Assembly: GCA_000787465.1 (NCBI GenBank)
Contig: JSYX01000111.1
Location: forward strand, 1 to 60,306
DNA: 60,306 nucleotides
Direction: 5' to 3'
DNA from: Thermomucor indicae-seudaticae
Taxonomy: Eukaryota; Mucoromycota; Mucoromycetes; Mucorales; Lichtheimiaceae
Positions within the stretch are counted from its first letter, which is position 1, and each line of letters opens with the position of its first letter. This document shows positions 22,801 through 34,506 of this stretch, one piece after another. Position numbers and translations under genes: made by a program. Below the pieces are notes generated by a model, which ran no database searches, had not been told where the DNA came from, and saw only the letters and a program-made list of their open reading frames with translations.

Positions 22801-23750
22801 TGACAAAGTCATTTTCTCGCTCTTTCATCCTAGCACTGATCCAATGCTGTTTGGCAGCAGTTGCCGTGACCTCTCGCACAGCTTTCGCAGCTGCAAGTGA
22901 GCCCGCTCGACGCAGCTTGACAAAAGCGGTTGAATCTGATCGCTTAATGGGTAAAACATATGGTATTGCACTGTCGTCTTCTACAGACATGGTATATTTC
23001 CGGGACGGGTTCTCCCCTACTGTGGTATGAACGTTGCAGGCATGCCATAACAACCATTAACGCTTATTTCGACTTACGCCCGAATTTTGCGTAGACGTCG
23101 ACCCATCGATGACTGCCGCCGGATGACGTGAACACGTTTTTACCTAAAGCATAGACATTGTCACGACCGCTGTATACACACAGACACGCGTGCATGCACA
23201 ATGACGTACGTGCCAGTTCAGCAAAGGCTCGCACTTCTTCTATAACGTCCACCATATCCTGTTCGTCACAAAAGGATACACCGATTGCTGTGCTTTCATC
23301 CTTTTCCAAACCAAAGGATACCAGGAAATCTATAAACCATGGCATCAATGATCGTTGCTTTGTTGTCAAGGAAGAACAATGCACGGTGACCTGCATTTGC
23401 GGGTTTGTCATGTGCTGGTGCTTGTGCTACGTCAACGATCGAGTCAGCAACATTTGTGCATTGCTTTAACAATAATGCGCTTAAACACCGACCAATGGTA
23501 TAGCTGAAATCGGATAGTATGGGCAGAGCTTTGTGTATGATCGGCGGCATATTGCTTGGCTGATCTTCCAAAATGAAAAGACTAGAAATAGTCCCGTCGC
23601 ATGAATTAGTCTACGGCACAGCCCTTCTCTTTTTTCTTTCGGACGAATTTTTACCAGGCTTTGTCGTCTCGTGAAATGAGAGCCAATTGATAATTTCTTG
23701 ACTCGGTCGATGTTAAAGCTGTGCCGTCCAGAATATGCGGTCGAACTCTA
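19801..23750 (-). CDS. OCRL/INPP5B-like inositol polyphosphate 5-phosphatase with PH, ASH and RhoGAP-like regions
   Basis: Removes the 5-phosphate of PI(4,5)P2 and related lipids on endosome/Golgi membranes. Traced exons (minus): 23581-23493, 23390-about 23333, about 23330-23210, 23143-23078, 23016-22785, 22723-22604, 22552-22435, 22371-22255, 22200-21926, 21866-21758, 21677-21568, 21528-21324, 21262-20989, 20921-20581, 20520-20170, 20107-19990 and 19919-19801; all from 23210 down close in phase. N-terminal PH-like part (GLEKDESTAIGVSFCDEQDM), then the catalytic domain: IFVGTWNVHG, GNKGGVGVRF, WLGDLNYRLNL, KRRAPAWTDRILW, SDHKPVRALF. Next an ASH domain (LENTGQVLAPFRFI...LENGKDFFIVVSGKYQP) and a C-terminal RhoGAP-like part (LPKELWRVLNFLWN...PEPVIP...LRPPF). 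The 5' end is unresolved: a further exon ends at 23655 but I cannot place its ATG, and between 23390 and 23210 the frame shifts by one base. Confidence 0.88.
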
Positions 23751-24067
23751 ACACAGTATAGAGATGGTCAAGGATGAAGGGGAAAAAAGTTTAAATCCGG
23801 AAGCGAATCGCAATGTTGTCATGGAAAGGATATGCATCGGACAATGTCAGGACGATTGACGATGCCCTTCAGGACACCCGCGTGTTTGGTGTCGTATTTT
23901 CCAGTGTCTCCAGGTTTCTGATGCTTCAACTCGTTCGTCGGTTTAACCATCGTCACTCTAGAGGAAGCAAAGTAATGGACACAGCTTTCATTTACGGAAT
24001 TCGCGAACCGCTGCTGTTAAAAGTCAGCCCTGAGAACGTGGCTTTCCAAAAGTTAACAGGTCGAACA

Positions 24068-25647
24068 ATGTCCTTACGAGAAGAGAATTTCGTAGTTATC
24101 GATGTCGGCTCCCATGTTACAAAAGCCGGAATGGGAGTCAGCGACACCAACAAACCACCAAATGTTGTACGTATTGTTGTGTGCCAGATATATTCGACAC
24201 GAACGATTAAAAGAGCAAACGCACGTCCCTCATTTAACAGATCATTAATATGGCCGATTTCGATTATCCAATTAAAAACAACATGATCGTTTCGTGGGAG
24301 AACCTAGAGGCATGCTGGTAAACCGGAAAAGGACCTTTAGAATCTGGCTCCTGTGAATCTAATGGGCAACGGCTCAGGCATACCATTCTTTTTAAAGAAC
24401 TGGACATAAAAAAGTCAAGGAACGAGCATGCTGTACTATTGTCAGTGCCAGTTCAGTGGACAAAACTCGAACACGAGCGGATTGTACAGATCTTCTTCGA
24501 AAACTTTAATGTGCCTGGTATATACATTGCCCCACAACCATTGCTGGCTCTCTATGGATGTGGATCGGTGTCAGGCATTATTGTAGATATTGGAGAAGAA
24601 GTGACAGGTACGTTTAAAAATAGAAGTTATAATCGTTTTTGTTGCTCGTGGGACCTAATCTTTCCTCTATAGATGTCAATATTGTCATTGATAGCATCGT
24701 ACAACCACAATCAAGCTTCACTATACCTCTGGGTGGACAGCATTTTGACGATTACCTTCTTCAGCTAATGCAGCAAGATCCAGCTCTAGTCCAGCAATTT
24801 GAACAACTTCGTTCAGAGGGTATTGTGCTGGATAAGGAGTTTGCGCGATTTGTCAAAGAGCAACAGGGGGTCTGCCATGTGTTAGTAGGACACGAGGCTC
24901 AAATAGAGCGCAGGACAAACGATATGGGTATTCCGGAATCAGCGGCCGCGGCGGCTGCGGAAGACATTATCGAAGAGGAAGAGGATTTTGGAAACAAGGA
25001 AGAGGAAGAGAGTGCCAAGGATATACCTGAAATTGCAGAAGTAGAATATAAAGGCCACAAGGTAAAATGATCGTCGCCCACTGCGTGCAAGCGCAATTAT
25101 GGAACGCCGGCTTATACGTTACTGGATGTGAACAGTTTAGTATCGGACCATATCGTCATAAAGTATACGACCCGCTATTCTCCGTTGAACTTATGGGCGT
25201 AGACGGACTTGGACTGATTGATGCTATGCGGCTGGCGGCGTCCAACTGCGAACCTCCAGAAATTCGACCAAAACTATGGGAAAATGTCGTATTGTGCGGA
25301 GGAGGTAGCTTGATGACTGGTTTACAACTGCGGATAAAGGCCGAAGTCAGTCGCGTTTTGCCATGTTCTGAAAATATTGGTGACGCACAGCCCAAGCTGG
25401 TCGGATTCCTACGTATACCAGATTATTTTACGGTCTTGAAAGAGAAACAATACCAAAAATATTCTACCTGGTTAGGCGGAGAAATTGTGGCCAAGGTAAA
25501 GATAATGAATGATCTTGTAGAGCATCAAAACTCTGTGCTCATTTCCTCTTTTCCCTTCAGCTTGTATTTATTGATGCAAAGAACTACGTTAGCAAAGTAG
25601 ACTATAATGAACATGGTCCAAGCGTAGTGCATACTAAAAGTTATTAA
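24068..25647 (+). CDS. actin-related protein, Arp9-like
   Basis: Actin-fold protein; Arp9-type members sit with Arp7/Arp4 on the HSA helix of SWI/SNF and RSC remodellers. Exons 24068-24166, 24241-24317, 24378-24607, 24673-25061, 25136-25495 and 25561-25647 close to 413 residues. Actin-like landmarks are FVVIDVGSHVTKAGMG (phosphate-1 loop), LLSVPVQWTK, APQPLLALYGCGSVSGIIVD, DIGEEVTDVNIVID and ENVVLCGGGSLMTGL. The phosphate loops differ from true actin, as expected for a nuclear Arp. An acidic insert with an Ala6 run and long Glu runs fills residues 224-250. The start at 24068 (MSLREENF) fits the family; the frame is open further upstream to 23813. It is transcribed divergently from the OCRL-like gene. 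Arp9 is preferred over Arp5/Arp8 by length and motif order, moderately surely. Confidence 0.82.
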
Positions 25648-25745
25648 AAGCATGCATGAAACCTGTCTTGAATCAATCCGTTGGCACTCCAGCTTGAGGC
25701 GGCAGGGTTGACTCCAACTCCGCTCAATAAAAGGTCGAAATCTCC

Positions 25746-26926
25746 ATGATGAGATCTACATTCACCCCAATGGCACACGCTAGGCGGGGTTCCTTGTTAA
25801 CGAGCCGATCGTCGCTCGGCATTTTGATAATCTTCTCGCTTATTCTTTGCTTAGCTGTACCAGTAGTACGAGCATGGACTCAAGGTACGGGATTTAAGTG
25901 TGGGCCAGGAATGGTGCACTGGTTCGAGCATTTTTAATAGACGATTTTGAGATCTTTGATCTCGTCGATGAACTCGAAAAATCAGAAGGCAAAAATGTCA
26001 ACTTTTATAGCTGGCTTAATATACCTGTCAGTAACCTAGCACGTTATATTCCCACACGCACGCGCGACACGCCGCTGATCCAGTTTTATTGCAGCCTTCA
26101 GCTTCCACTTCAGACATCAACCGAGCTTATCGTAAAATGTCCCTGAAGTTACAGTAAGTCTTTTTCCCTTCATGGTACAAGAGAAAAAGGGCAAAAGGAA
26201 GGACTCATAAGAGAATAAAATAGCCCGGATAAGAACAAGGAAGACCCGAAAGCGCGAGAGAAATTTGCACGCTTAGGAAAGATCGTGGCGATATTGCGAA
26301 ACTCGGCCAAACGCGAGCGATATGACTTCTTTTACAAGAACGGGGTGCCACGGTGGCGTGGAACGGGCTACTATTATTCTCGGTACAGACCTGGCTTGAC
26401 GTCCGTAATCATCTTCTTGCTATGCCTCGGAGGATGTATGCAGTACATGGTCAGTTGGATCAATTACTATCAAGAGAAGCGTCGAATCGCTGGATTTGTG
26501 GCCGATGCACGGGCTGCCATGACGTACAAGGTACCGAAATCGCAAATCGCACCGACGCTTGGCCGCAGTTACATTGAAGTCGCTGGACGAGCTTTGCGCT
26601 GTGAGGTCATGTCGGACGAATATATCATTGTATACCCTGGTGATGATGACACCAGCGAACCAGTGCACCTCAACACGGCTTGGGTGCAGCGCCCTAGCAT
26701 TACGCGAAATATTTACCTCATTCACTGGCCAGTTCAGCTCTTCAAAAAGCTGTTCCGACTGGGAAAAGAGAAGCACGATAAGGATGACGCGCAGGAGAAT
26801 GATGTATCCTCAAATGAGGACAATGTGACGGAAGATAAGAAAGCAAAGAAGGGGAAAACCACTAAACGGACAGAAACTGTGCAAGGTTCCAAAGTAGGAG
26901 GTCGGCGAAGGGCAATTCGTAAATAG
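25746..26926 (+). CDS. ER-membrane J-domain protein, ERJ5-like
   Basis: Hsp70 co-chaperone of the endoplasmic reticulum. Exons 25746-25884, 25941-26026, 26095-26153 and 26224-26926 close to 328 residues. A signal-anchor segment (LGILIIFSLILCLAVPVVRA) precedes the J domain, which starts VNFYSWLNI, continues TSDINRAYRKMSLKL and carries the essential HPD triad at 95-97, split across an intron, then KNKEDPKAREKFARLGKI and RERYDFFYKNG. A second membrane helix (SVIIFLLCLGGCMQYMVSWI) follows, then a soluble domain and a Lys-rich tail ending KKGKTTKRTE...RRRAIRK. Two helices with the J domain between them place it in the lumen, as in yeast Erj5. The acceptor of exon 3 and donor of exon 2 are inferred from J-domain spacing. 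Confidence 0.87.
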
Positions 26927-27063
26927 ATTTAGACCATTGAGGATACTTTGTTATTACAAAAAGTAAGAAAGAAAAGAAATTCTATACAGATATATCAAGA
27001 GAATGCGGAATAATATGTATAAGGACGTTGGAGGGCGTATATGTATATAGATACGTATGGGTT

Positions 27064-30000
27064 TTACCAGCCATTTTGGGCATTTCTGGTCTTGATGTAC
27101 TCGTAGATCTTGTTTGTGGTCTTTTCGTCCTTGAGGTTAATCATATAGACCATGCTTGTTCGGCTTTGCTCGTTATGCAGCAAGAACGTTATCCGCTTTG
27201 GATTGGTCCTTTCGACATTGTAACTCAGGACGATCGCGCTCACAAGTGTGGTTTTCCCGTTTTCCATGTAAACGTGCATCTTTTTGCTCGGGAGCTGCTG
27301 GGAAATACGCAAAACGACGCTGCCAAAACTGTTCCAACTCGAGTGTTCTTGCTGAGCGAAGAGCTTGCACTTGCATTGCATCAATGGAGTCAAGGTTTGT
27401 GGTTGGTCTTCCAGCGACGTAAGCGATCCTGGTGCGATCGACGCCCGTTGTTGATCTAGGGATGATGAACGAGGGATGGCTACTGCTGTTGCAGAAGGGA
27501 CGCTGTTGTTGGAGGCAGTGGCAATGGATGTCTGTGAGTTTCGTCGGTTCAGGCCGCCTCCTGCTGCTTCCCAGACTTGAACAGCTTCGTCATGCATTCG
27601 CAGTAAGATGTTTGCCAATCCAGCAGCGTCAGCACGACTCTCAAAGTGGACAAGGTAATTCTCCTTTTGCGTTCCCATGTATAGCGTTAGACTCACATCC
27701 GAGTCTCCAAGTAACTGGATCACGGTCGTAGGAAGAATCCATGCGTTTAAATAGAGTTGTCCATTTTTTTGTAATTGAATCGTGACGCAGGCGCGGTTCG
27801 CGTTGGTCAAACGCACTTGGATCCCACATTTACCGTCGGCTGCATACCAAGTCTCGTCTTTCCAATGGAACACTTCGCATTGACCATGGCTGTATAATAT
27901 CTGTTTGGTCGCGTTGGCATATGCGCCTGGCTGTACATAACACATCATCTTCTCTTAGTACAGTAATCACATAATATAAAGAAATGAAACTCACGCTTAA
28001 CGGAGGAGATGCTAATTCATCCAAGCCAGACAGGTTGCTACCTTGCGAGTCGACCCTTGGAGGCCGTGGACTCATGATACTGTGCTGTGAGCTTACAGTA
28101 GAAGCTGTACTCATCGAACCGGATGGCTGTGGGCCATTGCCATTGTAATAGCTATTTGACGATGAATCATAGCTGCTTATACTTGGCCGCGGTGCCTGCG
28201 CTGCAGGTGGCGACGCTGTTTTGTCTAAAGGATGAACCCCGATACTGGGTCGCTGGTCTAGCTCATAAGGATCAGTGCTGACATGGAGAGGACGAGCCTG
28301 TGCTACTGTTGGCGTTTGGTTCGCACGTATGGAAGACGTCCTCGGTAGTGGTTTATAAACAGGCACTCCTTTGGAGTCCGCGGGTTTCGACGTTGATCGA
28401 GATGGTACTTGCGACGCTCCAACATGGGAACCATGGCGTTCGGTTGTCTGTTTCTATACCCATTGCGACCACGTGAGTGCAAGTTATACATGACCATCAT
28501 ACCATGCAATGACTCACTATAGCTTGATTGGATAAACCCTCTGAAATGCTAGAGCTTCTAGTGTCAGAAAGCGCTGACCGTACAGAAGTAACCGCATTTG
28601 CTGTTACTGGGCCGCTTACAGAGCTTTTATCTGGAGCCTTGTAAGGAGAAGTGGGAGTGTCCGGACGGTCTTGTTCGCTTTGTGTGAGCCCCTCTTCGTC
28701 GGGCGCTTCCGACAAAGGCTGATGATCCGATGCAACGACCATTTTATGTGCCACAACAGGCGCAATATACGTCATCTGCACAGGTGCCGACTTCATGTCC
28801 TCTTTCGGCTTTGCCTCTCGTGGCTCGACTGTAGCTGGTTCCGCCTTTTCTTTCGTACTGATGCTATTGCTTTGTTCTGCTACGGATGTCTCCACATGTG
28901 CTTCGGCGGAACTGGTTTCTGGTACCCGAGGAAGTACCTTTACCGAGCGCGGCTTTAACTTATCCAGCGTTTCATCATCATCATCATCGTCCGCTGTATT
29001 TCTAGATGACTTGGAAGTATTGTTTGTGCCTTTATCATTTGCGGAATCATCGAGTTCTTTTATCATGCGTAGATAATTGTTGGGCATCTCTGGTTCATCC
29101 TCTTCGGAGAATCGCCGATCGTAAAAGTCCATTATCGTGTCCCGGAACGCTTCGCGTCTTTCGCGAACAGACTCTGTTGTCTGGACAGATTCTCGGCTGT
29201 TGTCTGTATAGAAAGAATATATGTCATCTTGTTGCGTATCGTCACCGTCGAAAACTTCCTGATGTTGATCTGCTCTTTCCGACGGCGCTGACGGTGGTTC
29301 CCGTTGATTATTCGCTGGACCTGCTTCCTTGGAGTCTGAAAGGCACTTTTCCACGGTGAGTGCCATGGACCGCGGCTTCAGCGTTGTTGCACTAGGTGCT
29401 TTAATTTCTGCCCCTAACCACGTATTTCGTATCGCCTTAGTATCGGCTTTCAGCGTTATTTTGACCTTTCTTTGAATCAGTAGCTGCATGAGGTATTCTC
29501 CAGCAAGCTCGTGACTGATAGACATTGACATTCCGGATACATCATTCACCGGGAAAGGAGGATACATCAGCCAATAGATAATTTCGTCTCTTTCGCTATA
29601 AACTAGACCATCGCCTGCTACACTTTCCTCCTTGAAGATTGCCAATTCATTGGTTGTTAGCGCAAGACGGACCTGGAATGTATCCGCGCCTTCTCGCTCT
29701 GGTATCAGCGTGAAACTATCATTCATGAGGAGCCTGGTATTAGGTGACGCCCATTTCAATTGATAACGCTATGTGTGCGCATTATGTTATGAGTCATTGC
29801 ATAAAATGTGTCATTGAGTGCGTGTTACCATTGGCCTTTTACTGAAAGCGTCGACGACTTGAGAGCAATTAACACGGCTCATGAATTGCTCCAAATTTTG
29901 GACCTGAGGCTTTGCATGCGGAACGTTGGAAGCACCCGTATCCTTACTTAGCTCGCTGCCAGCTCTGTCCAGAGGGAATCGGGAAGCCTTGGCTGACAGT

Positions 30001-31003
30001 ACATCGGGTATTAGATGCGCAGACGTGGCAATGGCGCTGCTGTTGCGAGACATTTGAATGATCGTATCCAGTCGCTTATTCGCATCAAGCAGCAGACTGT
30101 GATCTGGCCGCCCAGGACGCGTACTTTCCAATAATCTCTGTTGTTCAGCGCAAATACCCACTTTTCCATGAGTCGCTTGTGGTTTTTGATCATCGGCATA
30201 GCTTACTACATACATTGTACAGAGATTTGTAGTAGGCAAGGCGTTGGAGTGGTGCATCGAATAAAAGCTCAAGTGTAATGTCGTACAATACATTTGCCGA
30301 CAGATTCTATTAAGGCATATCCATCATTCACGACTCGTCTCTGATAGGTCAGAAACATATCATCGCTTTACCTCTAACAAGAGCTGGATTGGAGGATTCT
30401 CCGCAATGTCCTTACGGTCGTTCAAGCCCTTGACGTAACTCCTTGAATAATTAGCGTAAGGCACTTCCATATCATCAATCTACGTTGCAACGTCAACCAC
30501 GCTGTATCTGGTTTCAACAACGGACGCCATATTTTTTACCCATTGCATCAAGACATCCCCCAGTTCCTTCATCGCACCAGGATCAGCCGCCACTTTCATT
30601 AGCCTCTGCAGAAAATAACATGTAAATGTGTGCCGTCGTTCTCACTTCATTTGATATAGTAACACATACCGTACAAAACCGCTTGTTGACTTTTAGTATC
30701 CCATGCACGTACTTTAACAGCTCTGAAAAATCGGGAGCAGCTGAAGTCATCTGCTTCATCCATATCGGTGCTATTTGCTTATAGATGGATATCAGTCAGT
30801 CCCGAAAGCGACAAAGCATTGCCATTGTCGATAAAACCTACAGAGTCTATTATTTTTAAAGTTCCCAGGTATGCCTTTTCCGTCTGTATAAGGTCGGTGA
30901 GAGGATTTCTTCCTGTTGCTTTGCCGGGTACTGCATGGCCTCGTGCATTCGCCGGTGCATGCGCGTGAAACTGTTGTGAAGCGGAAGTCGATGTCGACAG
31001 CAT
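27064..31003 (-). CDS. Rho-type guanine nucleotide exchange factor (DH domain), large
   Basis: Nine exons (minus): 31003-30842, 30777-30670, 30605-30540, 30479-30372, 30306-30214, 30137-29829, 29768-28518, 28453-27995 and 27930-27064. They close exactly to 1140 residues. The DH domain (about 34-207) reads NPLTDLIQTEKAYLGTLKII, APIWMKQM, LMQWIDDMEVPYANYSRSYV, IAENPPIQLLLE, FDAPLQRLAYYKSLYNRLLE and LLLDANKRLDTI. A PH-like region follows (LKWASPNTRLLMNDSFTLIP...VRLALTTNELAIF). A long disordered Ser/Pro/Glu-rich middle comes next, and a C-terminal PH/EVH-like domain starts about residue 853 (QILYSHGQCEVFHWKDETWY...). An intron of 60 nt (30539-30480) removes an otherwise in-frame stop and restores QWIDD. 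It probably activates Rho/Cdc42 at growth sites; the substrate GTPase cannot be told from sequence. Confidence 0.82.
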
Positions 31004-31756
31004 TGAGGAATGAAAGCTGCGAAAACCGACTAGTAGCGAATAAGTTGTGTGTGTATGTGGGGTAAGAGCTGGATTGTAAATAGAAATGATATTCAGGGGT
31101 AAAGATAAGGCACAGTGGAAAGGATTATAGATTAAAGCGCCATATTACGGAAGACAGGAAAGGAAGGAAGAGCTCTCACGCCCGGCCTCTCCAATGCTTC
31201 TTGGTCTTTCTGCGATGTTTCATAATCCCGCGTCGTTACGCATCGGTGTTTTCTCCTCAGGCCACCGCCGTAAAAGTCCATCCACCCTGTGCACGACCCC
31301 TCCCCTGACGTCAGATCGTCAGGGCCATTTCCCCGCTTGTTTCGAGAACAATAGCGGCGTATCACTTACTGCATTTACTGTGTATTCATTGATTTACAAG
31401 ATTTTCACTCGAATATCTCGATTTCTTCTGTCGAGGTACATATTATGAAGCTAACCTTGTTTGTTTTAGCAAAACTGAAGATGAAAAAGCACCTTAAAAG
31501 GAGAAATGCAAATGTTACACAGACGTAACGAGATCCACGTAATCAGCACGATAAAAAGAATACCCGAGAGCTTTGTTTTTTTTTCCTTAATGCAGCATGA
31601 TACTCATATGCTGCCGAGAAGAGTCTCAAGTTGCGAAAGTATATACGCAAACGCATTTATTTCTGCGATGCGTGCATAAAGAGCCTGCCAAGAGTGTGAG
31701 AACAAGCGGTTGTGACGATGTCCAATCAATTGCCGAGGATTTGTACATGGCATGAA
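31004..31756. other. gene-free stretch between the RhoGEF promoter and the Tc1 element
   Basis: Contains the RhoGEF upstream region. No exon-like sequence or repeat was recognised before the transposon TA at 31757. Confidence 0.5.
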
Positions 31757-31758
31757 TA

Positions 31759-33059
31759 CAATCCCCTCCAAAAAGTTTGCATACACCTTGCCTGGACTCT
31801 GCCAAATCGACCTTGAACCCATCTATTTCGGCACTAATGCAACTTGCCACCAAACGCATGCTAGGGACTTCATGTTTACATGGAAGACAATAGAGATTCT
31901 AAACTTCATTGCATAAGCTTAGAGATAGCAACTTTTGCTCTTTTTTAAAACTTTTTGAACTTGCACTTACGCAATGCCTCTTCGTGGCACTATCACCACT
32001 GTTTTCCCTCCAAGAAAGCGGCTTTCTTCGGAAGTACGTGCTGTCATCGTTTACGGAGAGATTGCGGAAGCCTGAAACATTAAGAGTTGTTCAATTTTGC
32101 AAAGAACTGTGGAATGCTTTGTCAAGCATTCAACAACGAGAAAATGGAAAAAATCTGGGAGGTCGCGTAAGCTCACGAAATGAGATCCGTGAACAATTCA
32201 GCTAAACATTCGGAGAGATCAATCCACCGCTCTTTGGGTTCACGATGCGAGATTTTGTTCAAGTTGTCAAGAGAGTTGCCCTAAACGCCTTTCGCAGAAA
32301 TGTCCTTACGCTTAGATTCTTGCTCCGCAGTCCAGCTTGCAAGCCTGCCCTCACTGTAGATCAGAGACTCAGACGCTTCAAATGGGCTAAGCAGAACGTT
32401 GAATGGTCCAAGGAACAGATGAGTCAAGTTATGTCGTCGGAAGGGACGCAGATCGCGAGTGTGTCTTACGAAAGGTCAATGAATGTTACTCGAAGCGTTA
32501 CATACAAGGCACACACAAGTTTGGCAGGGGTTCCGTTATGATCTGGAGGTGTCTCCGTATTGCACTCGTGAGCCCTCTGGCCAATGTCGATGGTACCCTG
32601 GATCACGACGAGCAAGTTAACATCTCGGCAAGAATTTGTACTCATGGTTGGAAAGTTCGCGTCAAGAAGACCCTGGCATAGATTTTATTCCTCGAGAAGA
32701 TGGTGCCAGTTGTCACACCGGTGCGGATACCAAGAGGTGGAAGAATCAAACTGGCATCCCCACTATGGCATCCTGGCCAGCCCGAAGTCCGGATTTAATT
32801 CCAATTGAGTACCTCTTCGACGAGCTCAGATGTCGCCTAGCAAAGACGAGACGCGCGCTGCATGAGGAATGGAGCAGTGCGGGAGTGAAGGCTCATGGTG
32901 AGTACACCCCTATTAATCTTGCTCTATATCCTTTAAAAGAAGAAACCTATGCGTTTCTCTGCATCTCGGGATGTTTTCAGCCCATCCTCTCTGGTGTCGT
33001 TGGGAAGAACTAGCTAATAAAAGTTATGCAGCTGTACGCAAACTTTTTGGAGGGGAGTG
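31759..33059 (+). mobile_element. Tc1/mariner-family DNA transposon, complete ends, inactive
   Basis: A 1301-bp element. The left end starts CAATCCCCTCC, the right end (reversed) CACTCCCCTCC; both continue AAAAAGTTTGC and end TACA, so 27-bp terminal inverted repeats differ at two positions only. A TA dinucleotide flanks each side (31757-31758 and 33060-33061), the target duplication expected for this superfamily. The internal coding region is the broken transposase described separately. The intact ends mean it could be mobilised in trans if a related active transposase existed in the genome. Confidence 0.9.
31990..33013 (+). pseudogene. Tc1/mariner transposase, broken
   Basis: Recognisable pieces lie in different frames. 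At about 31990: MPLRGTITTV and KRLSSEVRAVIVYGEIAEA then a stop. Next a helix-turn-helix remnant with RSRKLTKSDP; RLRRFKWAKQNVEWSKEQM at 32360; KFGRGSVMIWRCL near 32520; then CHTGADTKRWKNQTG, WPARSPDLIPIEYLFDEL to the end. The last is the DxxPxE segment carrying the third catalytic acidic residue. At least three frameshifts or stops separate these parts, so no functional enzyme is encoded. The whole lies within the terminal inverted repeats. Confidence 0.85.
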
Positions 33060-33099
33060 TACATTGGCATCAAACCTTATTGTTGCATAGTACGAGGAA

Positions 33100-33801
33100 T
33101 TGAAGAGCAAACTCGCAATTCGACCGTGCGAACTAGAGGAGCATTGTTCTGCTCTTTTGAAGAAAATCGAAGCTGCAACCCCACACTGCGATCCCTTTGC
33201 ATCGCAGTACGGACATCAGCCAGCGACTCGGAAGAATTCCATCTGGAAATTCGTTACCAGCAGGGATCTAAAACAAATTCGGATATCCGGATGGGATCCG
33301 GACCGAATGGCGTTTTACGGCTTCCGATGACGAGTGTTGACGGTGGCGGTGTAAGTATGAATTAAGATGTATTGTGGAGACCTACGAGGCAATGGCGATA
33401 AAACAGTCTGGAAGTGATGCTGCATTAAGATAACGAAAGAAGTGTAAGCGACGTATTTGAGAGAATAGGATCGAGACATATCTAAATTTTTGTCGTTCCA
33501 GGGGAGATCAAGTACTGATCGCCTTGAAGTACGGAGGAACACCGTGCCCAAAAAGAGAACGAACGACCGGAGCCAGGGCTCAGCGCCTGACGCCATTTTC
33601 AGCCTTCCTCTTGTCGGCCTGCAAATAGCTTTGGTCGAGGTTAGCGGCGTACCTTCCACAACAGACCAAGCACATTTGTCGGAGACGGACTCGAACTCCC
33701 AAAGGGTCTTAAAGAGTGTTCTAAAGAGGATATCTCGCAAAATACCATCCGGAAAAGCCGAAATGTTATTAGAAATCAAGCTCTACGATGTCCAGTTTTG
33801 A
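33100..33801 (+). pseudogene. decayed coding sequence, probably a Mucorales-type repeated family
   Basis: Two stretches look like former exons: one from about 33100 (ELEEHCSALLKKIEAATP...IRISGWDPDRMAFYGFR) and one from 33510 to 33801. In the second, GDQVLIALKYGGTPCPK and, after a frame change, LQIALVEVSGVPSTTD and GKAEMLLEIKLYDVQF read well. A VEVSG..(P) block before a region ending LLE.K.Y.VQ recalls an uncharacterised family expanded in Mucoromycota. The family memory is vague. No intact reading frame joins the parts. Confidence 0.35.
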
Positions 33802-34444
33802 CATAAGTGCTGCTCTTGATATAATATTAGGTGTCCTGACGTCTTGCATGAATCCATATAGAAATCAAAGCATACATTTACAGCCTCAACATGCCTGCAC
33901 GTGGCGTATATGTGTTTAAAAAGACTAGTAGCTTCCATGAGCGCAAATTAGAAGGAAAAATCCAGTACGTCTTATGGTTTCCTCGTTGCAAAGCTGTCAA
34001 AAAATGACGCCCACCAAAATCAAGGGGTCGGGTCTTTCCTGAAGAGAGCGAGCAGGCATTTTCTTGCTAGATGAAGCATCCAGACGAGTTTCGCTGGGAC
34101 TCCTGGGAAGCTGTTTGACATGTTTACGTACGCACAGGTGAGCTTGGGAAAGCGCCTGAAGGGAAAATCAATGGACCCTGTTGCGGTCCAGGCAATGCTA
34201 TATACAAGTTCTCCTTTTATTAACGTAAACGGGCCCATGGAACCCAGAATTAAACGGTGATAAAAATTGCCAACTAGACTATTGGGCCAGATCAAACCCA
34301 CATTGATGACATTGTCGGCGCAGAAAGTTCAATTAGGACAATCCGAGCGTCTTTTTGTTTATCCAGTCTCATGTCTCTATTACTTTTTTCGTGCTTCAGG
34401 AGGAACGCAAGATGAAAAAAAGGGGTGGATTGCCCCGAAAGGAC
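33802..34444. other. gene-free stretch
   Basis: No exon-like sequence. The end holds the promoter of the small secreted-protein candidate. Confidence 0.45.
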
Positions 34445-34451
34445 TATATAA
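34445..34451 (+). promoter_or_regulatory. TATA box of the small secreted-protein gene
   Basis: TATATAA lies 56 bp before the proposed ATG at 34507, followed by a pyrimidine-rich leader (TTCTCTTTTTTCCCC). Confidence 0.5.
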
Positions 34452-34506
34452 ATCACTACCTAGTAACCCATTCTCTTTTTTCCCCAGTATTTCATCCCAC
34501 AAACAC

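Noticed and set aside
24899..25096. Minus-strand frame with Ser/Ala-rich composition in the Arp9-like gene
   Set aside because: Complement of the acidic/alanine insert, a low-complexity shadow.
30480..30482. In-frame TAG in the DH domain, suggesting a pseudogene
   Set aside because: A 60-nt GT..AG intron removes it and joins LMQW to IDDMEVPYANYS, which matches DH domains better than the unspliced reading.
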